Assembly (NCBI RefSeq): GCF_030812775.1
Contig: NZ_JAUSTI010000006.1
Span: forward strand, 186,001 to 250,000
DNA: 64,000 nt
Direction: 5' to 3'
Origin: Paenibacillus tundrae
GTDB lineage: Bacteria; Bacillota; Bacilli; Paenibacillales; Paenibacillaceae
Position numbers and translations under genes: made by a program. The notes beneath the pieces are model-generated. The model searched no databases, had not been told where the DNA came from, and saw only the letters and a program-made list of their open reading frames with translations. Shown here piece after piece: positions 57,139 through 64,000 of the stretch. Each line of letters opens with the position of its first letter. The first letter of the stretch is position 1.

Positions 57139-57162
57139 AACCGTTTGAGCGGTTCATCCGTC
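57139..57162 (+). promoter_or_regulatory. possible ECF-type promoter of the sigma/anti-sigma pair
   Basis: AACC (57139-57142), 16-nt spacer, CGTC (57159-57162) fits the general AAC/CGTC pattern of ECF sigma promoters and lies about 40 nt before the sigma gene. Autoregulation is usual for the group. The AACCG/CGGTT inverted repeat also spans the -35 region. Confidence 0.4.
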
Positions 57163-57200
57163 ATTACATATAGAAAGAGAGAAGAGGAGGGGTTAAGAGG

Positions 57201-57749
57201 TTGGGAACCAATGCTGAGATGAAAAAGATGCTTTTCATTCAGACGAATGATGAAACGGCGTTTGTTCAATCCATCATGGAGCATCAGGATACATTATTCT
57301 CCATTGCCTACAGTTATCTGCGGAACCGTCATGATGCGCTGGAAGCCATTCAGGAGATGACATGCCGGGCTTGGATAAAACGCAGCTCTCTCAAAAATGA
57401 GAATGCATTCAAATCCTGGATTATCCGCATTCTGATCTACATTTGCATTGATGAACAGAGACGACGTAAGCGCACCACAGTGATCCCTAATGAAGAATTG
57501 GATGATACGTTTAACGGTGCTACCGTAGACGGAATCCAGGCAGATCAGCTCGCGATCCGTACTGTTCTGGAATCCATTAAACCGAAGTATCGCCATGTGT
57601 TGCTGCTAAAATATTATAACGATATGACGTTAGCTGAAATTGCAGCAATTCTTGGGAAACCCGAAGGTACGGTTAAGACATGGCAGCACAAAGGGCTGGA
57701 ACAGCTTCGTAAATTGATGAAAAACCGGGGGGATTGGCATGAATACTAG
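57201..57749 (+). CDS. ECF-type sigma-70 factor
   Basis: 182 residues from TTG 57201, 8 nt after AGGAGGGG. Region 2: FSIAYSYLRNRHDALEAIQE and MTCRAWIKRSSLKNENAFKS, WIIRILIYICIDEQRRRKR. Region 4: KPKYRHVLLLKYYNDMTLAE, IAAILGKPEGTVKTWQHKGL. It resembles SigV-type ECF factors. It directs RNA polymerase to its own and stress genes after release from the anti-sigma encoded downstream (11-nt overlap). Confidence 0.92.
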   Translation: MGTNAEMKKMLFIQTNDETAFVQSIMEHQDTLFSIAYSYLRNRHDALEAIQEMTCRAWIKRSSLKNENAFKSWIIRILIYICIDEQRRRKRTTVIPNEELDDTFNGATVDGIQADQLAIRTVLESIKPKYRHVLLLKYYNDMTLAEIAAILGKPEGTVKTWQHKGLEQLRKLMKNRGDWHEY

Positions 57750-58902
57750 TTCAGAGGAAAAGGTACTAATCGCGGATGCTGCCCGGTTACAGCGGGATAT
57801 GAGGCAGATGAATAAGTCCGAGACTACACATGCGATCCAGCGTGGACTCGCAAGGGCGCGTAGGGCGAGGAGACATGATCGAAGCCTAGCGATGAAGTGG
57901 ATTTCGGTGCTTCTTGTGGTGGTCATCGGTGGAGCTTGGCTGATGTCAGAACTCTATGATCAAACATCGAAGCAACTAACAGCAGGAGAGCAAGCAACGT
58001 ATTGGGAGAAGCTTGAGCCTTTTCGTACTTTATTTCAAAGGGATACTGATCGGAGCACGATGTTGTCTGCTATTAATCATGGCTATGTGCAGATGGTTGA
58101 TCGGACTGTCGTATCAGGCGCATATGAATTCACCATTAATGCAGTTATGGCAGACAGGAATAGACTCATTGTTTTATACACCGCCAAGACGGATGAAACG
58201 CAGGAGATTCATTCTGTTAACCATGTAAAGGTTACGAATGCGGAGACGAATCAATCTCTTGGGTTAATGGGGGATCTTAATGCACCGCCCAATGATAATA
58301 CGATATATGGTCGAAGTTACGTTATGTTAGATGCTGATACACCTGTGCCTGAGAAGGTAACGATCACATATCAAATCACATCCACTTCTAGCAATAATGA
58401 ACAGCATTCAGGGACAATTAAAAGTGATAAGCTTATGCAGCTTTCGGAGCCAGTGAGTATTTCTTTGAAGTTGGATTCAAAGTTTGCTAATCCTAAGACT
58501 GAATTGTTTAAGCCTAATAGTTCACTTGTATTAGAAGGTCATTCGTTTATGTTATCTGAGGTAGAGATGTCTCCTCTTTCAACTAGAATTAAAATCGATA
58601 TTGAAAACGGGGAGAACATGGATGATGAAGAGAAACAGTCCATGATGGATCTGATTAATGGAGTCGATGTAATATCTGTCACAAAGGAAGGTCACACACT
58701 ACTGGGTTCTCTGTCTAATTACTTATCTGGAAACACTTTAGAAACGCTGGTATCTTTAGGATCAGACCGTGTCTCGGAAGATGGCATAATCTATATTCTA
58801 GGTAGTAATTTGTTAGATGATCCAAGATCACTAACCTTCAGGCTTTATACTCAGCGAAACAAAGTGCATGAAGTGGAAAGGTTAGAGATTAAACTTAAAT
58901 AG
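57739..58902 (+). CDS. membrane-bound anti-sigma factor (DUF4179 family)
   Basis: 387 residues. A short cytoplasmic sigma-binding part (1-50, with an Arg-rich RGLARARRARRHDR), one membrane helix at about 53-72 (WISVLLVVVIGGAWLMSEL) and an outer domain of about 310 residues starting with the DUF4179 pattern (AINHGYVQMVDRTVVSGAYE, VMADRNRLIVLYTAK). The outer part would sense envelope stress. The ATG overlaps the sigma gene's end by 11 nt, so the two are coupled. Confidence 0.87.
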   Translation: MNTSSEEKVLIADAARLQRDMRQMNKSETTHAIQRGLARARRARRHDRSLAMKWISVLLVVVIGGAWLMSELYDQTSKQLTAGEQATYWEKLEPFRTLFQRDTDRSTMLSAINHGYVQMVDRTVVSGAYEFTINAVMADRNRLIVLYTAKTDETQEIHSVNHVKVTNAETNQSLGLMGDLNAPPNDNTIYGRSYVMLDADTPVPEKVTITYQITSTSSNNEQHSGTIKSDKLMQLSEPVSISLKLDSKFANPKTELFKPNSSLVLEGHSFMLSEVEMSPLSTRIKIDIENGENMDDEEKQSMMDLINGVDVISVTKEGHTLLGSLSNYLSGNTLETLVSLGSDRVSEDGIIYILGSNLLDDPRSLTFRLYTQRNKVHEVERLEIKLK

Positions 58903-59039
58903 ATACAAAAATTCAAGAGCGAGTAAACCAGGGCGAAGCTCCTTTTTTCTTCGGAGGAAAGGGTTTCGTTTTCTTATATGTGCAGACCCAGTGCGTTGTT
59001 GCGAAATGAATAAAAATTATTTTTTTTGCATATTTTGTA

Positions 59040-59068
59040 TTGTCACACGGCAGGTTACATTATATAAT
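59040..59068 (+). promoter_or_regulatory. SigA promoter of the pectate lyase gene
   Basis: TTGTCA (59040-59045), 17-bp spacer, TATAAT (59063-59068), about 40 nt before the TTG start. Confidence 0.75.
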
Positions 59069-59108
59069 CGGATTGTAACAAGAAAAAAATTACAAAGGAT
59101 GTGGAATT

Positions 59109-60155
59109 TTGAAGAAGTTTTCAGCTCTTTTACTTGCGGTCACTTTGTTGTTGCTAACCGTTTCAGCAGCTCCTCCTACTACATACGGTGCAGCTAATTT
59201 CCCCAATACGGGAACGACTGGGTTGACGGGTTTTGCTGGTAATGCCAAGAGTGTGTCAGGTGTTTCCAAGTCTGCTATAACAGGTGGTAAGAATGGTCAG
59301 GTCATCTACATTAACAATCTGAACGATCTGAGAACTCATGCTGCGGATACTACGCCTAAAATTTTGGTCATTGAGAAAAATATCTCTTCATCCAGTCTGC
59401 AAAAAGTCAACTTTGGTGCCAACAAAACCATTGTTGGTTCTTACAACAATCACAAGCTCACCAACATCAACTTTAGATCTACAGCTAGTTCAAGCAATGT
59501 GATTTTCCAAAATTTAAGATTTGAACACTCTGCTAATATTAATGCAAATGATGATATTCAACTGTACATTACTTCAGGTAACAACTATTGGATTGATCAT
59601 GTGACTTTTGCTGGACACAGCTATAGTTCCAACGGTAACGATCTTGATAAACTGCTCTACGTTGGCGACCGTGCCGATTTTATCACCATCAGTAATTCTA
59701 AATTTTCCAATCATAAGTATGGCGTTATCCTAGGTCACCCTAATGATGGAAACAGCAGCTATAATGGAGTTCCTCACATCACAATGTCTAACAATTACTT
59801 TGAAAATGTATATGTACGTGGTCCGGGGCTGTTTCGCTATGGATATTTCCATCTGAAAAACAACTATGCGAACAATTTCAATCAATCGATTACAATAGGT
59901 GAAAAAGCCCGTATTTACTCCGAAAATAATTATTTTGGTGCTGGTGCTGAAAAAGGCGGCATTCTGGATGACAAAGGTAAGGGCGAGTTCACAGATACAG
60001 GTAGTACACCTGCATTGAGCGCTAAAAGTTCTCCAAAAACGAACTGGAGACCTAGCACGAACTACAGCTATGAAGTCCAATCTGCTAGCTATGCTAGAGA
60101 GTTTGTAACCAAATATGCAGGATCATCGAACACTACGCTCGTATTCGGTAAATAA
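59109..60155 (+). CDS. secreted PL1 pectate/pectin lyase
   Basis: 348 residues from TTG 59109, 7 nt after AAGGATG. A signal peptide ([20 protein letters not shown]) probably cleaved near 27-31. The parallel beta-helix shows PL1 motifs: [30 protein letters not shown] (WIDH, about 162-165), and [20 protein letters not shown] (about 236-255), the catalytic Arg region. The Arg-Pro spacing is RGPGLFR, one residue longer than the usual RxPxxR, which may mark a subgroup or a changed active site. It cleaves pectin or polygalacturonate outside the cell by beta-elimination. Confidence 0.88.
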   Translation: MKKFSALLLAVTLLLLTVSAAPPTTYGAANFPNTGTTGLTGFAGNAKSVSGVSKSAITGGKNGQVIYINNLNDLRTHAADTTPKILVIEKNISSSSLQKVNFGANKTIVGSYNNHKLTNINFRSTASSSNVIFQNLRFEHSANINANDDIQLYITSGNNYWIDHVTFAGHSYSSNGNDLDKLLYVGDRADFITISNSKFSNHKYGVILGHPNDGNSSYNGVPHITMSNNYFENVYVRGPGLFRYGYFHLKNNYANNFNQSITIGEKARIYSENNYFGAGAEKGGILDDKGKGEFTDTGSTPALSAKSSPKTNWRPSTNYSYEVQSASYAREFVTKYAGSSNTTLVFGK

Positions 60156-60170
60156 CAATTATTTAGGTGA

Positions 60171-60200
60171 TAGACCCCCATGGGTAATGGGGGTCTATTA
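60171..60200 (+). terminator. hairpin after pectate lyase, probable terminator
   Basis: TAGACCCCCAT pairs with ATGGGGGTCTA around GGGTA; the following TTAGTG is only weakly T-rich. Confidence 0.6.
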
Positions 60201-60262
60201 GTGTTCTATAATAGGTGCACACACGATCCGATACGCAAGTTTAACGAATGTAAAATTAATAT

Positions 60263-60289
60263 TTAATTTAGGTTAATATATGCCGATAT
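60263..60289 (+). promoter_or_regulatory. SigD-type promoter of the second chemoreceptor gene
   Basis: TTAA (60263-60266), 15-nt spacer, GCCGATAT (60282-60289): an exact -10 and a 3-of-4 -35. About 160 nt of 5' UTR precede the ATG at 60449. Confidence 0.72.
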
Positions 60290-60448
60290 ATTATTAGTGC
60301 GTATTGATCTCAGTAGATAGAATACATCAGACACAAAGATAAATTAGTCTGTGAGTATGCATCTTTTTAAGAGTGAGGCATGAGAAATGAATGTACATAT
60401 GAGTTTAAACGATGATTGTTTGATTTTAACTAAAAGGGTGGAGAATGA

Positions 60449-61942
60449 ATGAATCGTTACGATGAGATTATGTGGAACAGAAACAAAGTCATCACTATCA
60501 TCTTATGGGGTGTAGTGGCATTGGGGTTTGCTATGATCTTTATGCATCCCAAGTTAATTTTTTCGAATATTGTCGCCATTTTATTTGCATCGTGGGCGAC
60601 CTATGCTAATGTGAAGAAAAAGCACATTCATCTCATTCCATGGCTAATTACAGTTATTATTGTTGCTTGTGGAATTTACGGGGGATGGGGAAGTAACCAA
60701 TCCATAATGACCATTTTGATCTCTTCCGTTATATTATTGTATCCAGATAAGAAAATGTTTTTGATTGGATTCTTAGTCATGTATGCGAATGATATTCTTA
60801 AATTGTTCATTCTTCCAAGCACGACCGCAGAAGTTTTTAATAAGGATATAACCCAAGTCATTCTCGTCGGCGCAATTGGTGGAATTCTGTTTTTGGTCGC
60901 ACACATGTCTCAGAAACTCTTCCGTGAGAGTGAGAAAAGATGGGCTGAGGTCGAGCAATCTCGTGTCAGGGTTGAATCGATGCTAGAACGAGTCAAGGTA
61001 TCGGTAACGGGATTGACTAATTTCACGGATCAATTGAAGCGCAAAGTTGACGAAACAGGTTCAATTATGAATGAGGTAACGATTGGTTTCAGTGAAGTAG
61101 CAAAGGGTGTGGAGTTCCAAGCCACGAGTGTAGCAGAAATATCAGGCTCCTTGTCTCAATCCGATCAGCATATTCGAGATGTAGCGGCTAATTCATCTAA
61201 AATGAAGGAACTTTCTTCGCATATGACCCAAAGCACGCAAACAGGAAGTACACAAATGGAGCAACTAAACGTACAGATGCAGGGGATTTCTGATCAAATT
61301 AAGATCACTGCGGATGATATGGAACGATTCAATCAAGAGAGTGAGTCTATGACCATGCTGCTGAGCAGCATCACGGAAATTGCCAGTCAGACGAATCTCC
61401 TTGCCCTTAATGCTGCTATTGAAGCGGCTCGTGCTGGAGAACAAGGTCGTGGTTTCGCGGTCGTTTCAGAGGAAGTTCGCAAGCTCGCTGAGCATTCTGG
61501 ACAATCGGCTCAGGAAATTGCTACGGTGTTAGCCAGATTGAAAGGACAAACACAGGCGCTAACAGATCGTTTTGTTAATATCCGAGAGTCGTTGTCAAAA
61601 GGCCAGGAAACTGTAGAAACGGCTGAAGATGTATTCCGTACGATTAATGGCAATTCTCAGCATGTCTTGAGTCAAGCGATGGACATTGAAGGTAGTTCGG
61701 CGACCATGAAAGATGCTTCAACCAAAGTAGTTAATGAAGTCGCTGATATATCTAGCGTGACGGAGCAATCCAGTGCAGCGGCAGAAGAGATTCTGGCAAG
61801 CATGGAGGAACAGCGTAATCTTACGCAGAACATTGTGAGTAGCTTCGATGAGTTAGAATTGTTAATCAGGAGTTTGAATGAATTGGTAGCGGACGATCAG
61901 AATTCATCGAATGTTACTGTTCCAAGTGAGCAATCGGCATAA
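60449..61942 (+). CDS. methyl-accepting chemotaxis protein without extracellular sensor
   Basis: 497 residues. The N-terminal 160 residues hold about six membrane helices with short loops ([57 protein letters not shown]) and no CACHE, 4HB or HAMP domain. The C-terminal two thirds is a full signalling coiled coil with [40 protein letters not shown] at the tip. Input probably comes from the membrane itself (redox, energy state) or a partner protein. GGAG lies 5 nt before the ATG; the SigD box suggests the motility regulon. Confidence 0.9.
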   Translation: MNRYDEIMWNRNKVITIILWGVVALGFAMIFMHPKLIFSNIVAILFASWATYANVKKKHIHLIPWLITVIIVACGIYGGWGSNQSIMTILISSVILLYPDKKMFLIGFLVMYANDILKLFILPSTTAEVFNKDITQVILVGAIGGILFLVAHMSQKLFRESEKRWAEVEQSRVRVESMLERVKVSVTGLTNFTDQLKRKVDETGSIMNEVTIGFSEVAKGVEFQATSVAEISGSLSQSDQHIRDVAANSSKMKELSSHMTQSTQTGSTQMEQLNVQMQGISDQIKITADDMERFNQESESMTMLLSSITEIASQTNLLALNAAIEAARAGEQGRGFAVVSEEVRKLAEHSGQSAQEIATVLARLKGQTQALTDRFVNIRESLSKGQETVETAEDVFRTINGNSQHVLSQAMDIEGSSATMKDASTKVVNEVADISSVTEQSSAAAEEILASMEEQRNLTQNIVSSFDELELLIRSLNELVADDQNSSNVTVPSEQSA

Positions 61943-61971
61943 GTTTGAAGAATTATGTTTCGATGCAAAAT

Positions 61972-62012
61972 AGAGCCTGTCCTAACGTAAATGGATAGGC
62001 TCTTTTGGTTTT
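61972..62012 (+). terminator. intrinsic terminator
   Basis: AGAGCCTGTCC pairs with GGATAGGCTCT (one G-U pair), followed by TTTTGGTTTTC. Confidence 0.8.
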
Positions 62013-62146
62013 CATTAAGTTGAAGGGCAGGAATAATAAGGGTTGTATACGAATACATAATGTGGCGTCCCAAATAAGTTGATTAACGTGATTTCAACGT
62101 TCGAGTGATGTAAGCATCATAAAACTAAAAGGAGTAACTTTGCCCT

Positions 62147-63205
62147 ATGCAGAATATACATAACTTTGTTTCAGATTACACGAAAGATAAGAAGCATTTA
62201 CACCTTGCTATTGGGATTATAAGAGGGAATGATATTGAATACTTTTCGTTTAGTCATGATAAAAAGAAAAGTATAGTTCCTCCTGAGCATAGGTTATTTG
62301 AAATCGGCTCTATAACGAAAGTATTTACATCCATTCTTTTATTAGCAATGGAGGAAGAAAACGTGCTATCCACAGATGATGTGGTTGGTAAGTTCCTGCC
62401 AAGCGTTAAGAATGATTATTTGAATAAAATCACCTTGAAGAACCTTGCTACTCATACCTCGGGATTACCTATTTTGGCAACCAACCATAATATGGCTAAG
62501 AAAAGATCAGATCCTTATTCCATGTATACGGAGGAAGATTTATCCTCTTTTTTAGATACAGCTGATTTCACGGATGGCATTGGTTCATTTGCATATTCCA
62601 ATCTTGCCGTGGGTTTGCTGGGCAATATTTTATGTAAGGTGTCGGGGAGTACATATGATGAAATGTTAAAAAGATATATAACTGAACCACTACAAATGAA
62701 AGAAACAGCCATTCTGCTTAATTCAGAACAGGATAGCAGATTTTTGAATGGACATGCTTCAACTGGCAGAAGAGTCCCTCATTGGAATCTCGCTATACAT
62801 GAAGGAGCTGGTGGGATCAAGTCTTCTATTCGTGATATGAGTTTATTGGTTCAAGCCAATCTAAATGATGATCATCCGATCGCCTCTATACTAGCCAAAA
62901 GTCATCTTCCGAACACCATTGGAAATGCGAATCTTTATTTTGGCTGGGCTGGGGATAACATTCAAGATAAAGAGATTCTCTGGCATAACGGAGGTTCAGC
63001 GGGTTTTAACAGCTTTCTAGCTTTCAACAAGGAACTCCGTGTAGGAGTTGTATTGTTATCGAATTATTCTTTTTTCTCCAACGTGCTTATCGATCATTAT
63101 GTTGCTCAATTAAAGAAATGGATTACTAGAAAAGAGCCTGCTCAAGCAATGATGATAGACTCAGTAGGTATAGAAATACTTGAAGCAATGTTAAGTAGCG
63201 AATGA
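62147..63205 (+). CDS. serine hydrolase (class C beta-lactamase/penicillin-binding fold)
   Basis: 352 residues. Active-site motifs in order: SITK (S-x-x-K; about 55-58, in FEIGSITKVFTSI), YSN (about 149-151, in GSFAYSNLAVGLLG) and HNGG (about 283-286, in ILWHNGGSAGFNS). There is no signal peptide, so unlike secreted beta-lactamases it may act in the cytoplasm, for example as an esterase or D-peptidase. AAGGAGTAAC precedes the ATG. It is followed 49 nt later by the S51-like gene. Confidence 0.88.
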   Translation: MQNIHNFVSDYTKDKKHLHLAIGIIRGNDIEYFSFSHDKKKSIVPPEHRLFEIGSITKVFTSILLLAMEEENVLSTDDVVGKFLPSVKNDYLNKITLKNLATHTSGLPILATNHNMAKKRSDPYSMYTEEDLSSFLDTADFTDGIGSFAYSNLAVGLLGNILCKVSGSTYDEMLKRYITEPLQMKETAILLNSEQDSRFLNGHASTGRRVPHWNLAIHEGAGGIKSSIRDMSLLVQANLNDDHPIASILAKSHLPNTIGNANLYFGWAGDNIQDKEILWHNGGSAGFNSFLAFNKELRVGVVLLSNYSFFSNVLIDHYVAQLKKWITRKEPAQAMMIDSVGIEILEAMLSSE

Positions 63206-63254
63206 AGTACGAGGAGTCATTAAAATAATAATACATATATGGAGGTAACAAAGT

Positions 63255-63923
63255 TTGAGTACTCACTATTATTTCAGTTGGTTTAATCATTTTTTGCCAG
63301 AAAAGCTGGTCAAATTGTTGCATAAGGATATTACAGACAGACAATCGCTTGTCATGATTAGTGCGGATCCTTCTAATTATGAAGATGATCAGATTAACTT
63401 TGATGATATTTCGGAATGGACATGGTTGAAGCAGGCTAACCTTATGTTCGATGAATATCATTTTGTTGATTACCGTATGCCGAAGGAGGATGCTCAGCTT
63501 TTGATTCAGAACGCTTCTGTCATTTTTTGTTGCGGTGGATATCCTGCTTTGCAGCACGATTTTTTGATGGATTATGAATTAATGGATGTTATTAAGAAGA
63601 GCAATGCCGTCATTCTGGGTGCCAGCGCTGGTTCATTAAACATGGCTGCCAAATGGTTGAACCTGGAGACTACTAGCGACGAAGTTGAAACAAGTACGAT
63701 TTACGAAGGGATTGGCTTTGGTCATTTTGCCTATGAATCACACTCGCTACGAAACTACGCCACGTTTGTTCAAGGCTATCTGTTCCCTTTGTCTGAGGAA
63801 ATGGATGTTTATGCGGCAGAACAGGAGAGCGCTATGCGTGTGAAGGACGGCGTAATAGAAACAATGGGTTCGATCTATTTAATATCCCACTCAAAGATTC
63901 AGAAATTGGCTGAGACGCTCTAA
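63255..63923 (+). CDS. peptidase S51/type 1 glutamine amidotransferase-like protein
   Basis: 222 residues from TTG 63255, 8 nt after GGAGGT. The S51 nucleophile elbow is GASAGSLNMA (Ser about 118, in AVILGASAGSLNMAAKWL). The GG turn CCGGYPALQHDFL (about 91-103) and YESHSLRNYATFVQGY near 160-175 fit the dipeptidase E/cyanophycinase class. It probably cleaves dipeptides with acidic residues or a related amide. Cytoplasmic; close to the serine hydrolase gene, perhaps one operon. Confidence 0.8.
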   Translation: MSTHYYFSWFNHFLPEKLVKLLHKDITDRQSLVMISADPSNYEDDQINFDDISEWTWLKQANLMFDEYHFVDYRMPKEDAQLLIQNASVIFCCGGYPALQHDFLMDYELMDVIKKSNAVILGASAGSLNMAAKWLNLETTSDEVETSTIYEGIGFGHFAYESHSLRNYATFVQGYLFPLSEEMDVYAAEQESAMRVKDGVIETMGSIYLISHSKIQKLAETL

Positions 63924-64000
63924 TCAGGGTGAGGGAATTTACTAATGGCTCTAAGTCTTACTGGTATTTTATTTTGAGAAGAATTGTTTTTCATTCATGA

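Overview
The window reads as a chromosomal segment of a Paenibacillus-like Firmicute. The evidence is indirect but consistent: strong AGGAGG-type ribosome sites with many TTG/GTG starts, SigA promoters with 17-18 bp spacers, two SigD-type GCCGATAT boxes in front of chemoreceptor genes, LicT-type antitermination, cre-like CcpA sites, and a soil/plant-polymer gene repertoire. No rRNA, tRNA, CRISPR array, insertion sequence or prophage was seen. The left edge cuts an alpha/beta hydrolase gene; the right edge falls just after a peptidase-like gene.

Layout. 1-8.2 kb: small hypothetical and membrane proteins, two decayed genes (an ABC-ATPase relic and a frameshifted lipoprotein), a ROK regulator beside an MFS transporter, and two copies of a dispersed structured repeat. 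8.5-11 kb: a chemoreceptor behind a SigD box and a HesB-like protein. 11.4-21.5 kb: a metallophosphoesterase, then a galactan locus: LacI repressor, ABC sugar importer (binding protein and two permeases, no ATPase of its own), a membrane-anchored GH30 and a cytoplasmic GH35 beta-galactosidase. LacI operators, a SigA promoter and a cre-like site can all be read. 21.8-29.1 kb: GNAT, exonuclease III, small exported proteins, diaminopimelate dehydrogenase, a Cys-rich/pentapeptide protein and glutamate dehydrogenase. 29.4-31.7 kb: a leader ORF, a Gre-like protein and a KhtT/KhtU-type K+/H+ antiporter, all overlapping or nearly so. 32-35 kb: oxidoreductase, cyclase-family hydrolase and small proteins.

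35.3-43 kb holds the most unusual locus: a peptide-type ABC importer whose binding protein appears circularly permuted, whose two permeases carry long extra N-terminal regions, and whose two ATPases are fused in one divergent gene. A lipoprotein lies next to it. 43-45.4 kb: LuxR-type regulator, SUFU-domain protein and a small antitoxin-like protein. 45.5-52 kb is a beta-glucoside regulon: two GH1 6-phospho-beta-glucosidases, LicT and a PTS EIIBCA, each preceded by its own RAT/terminator switch. 52-64 kb: a LysR/NCS2 permease pair, PilZ protein, three small proteins including a SMI1/KNR4 member, an ECF sigma factor with its anti-sigma, a secreted PL1 pectate lyase, a second chemoreceptor behind a SigD box, a serine hydrolase and an S51-like peptidase.

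Taken together the genes describe a motile bacterium that cuts plant polymers (pectin, beta-1,6-galactan, beta-glucosides) outside the cell, imports the fragments through ABC and PTS systems, and controls these loci by specific repressors or antiterminators plus catabolite repression. All functions are inferred from sequence patterns read by eye; no database search was run.
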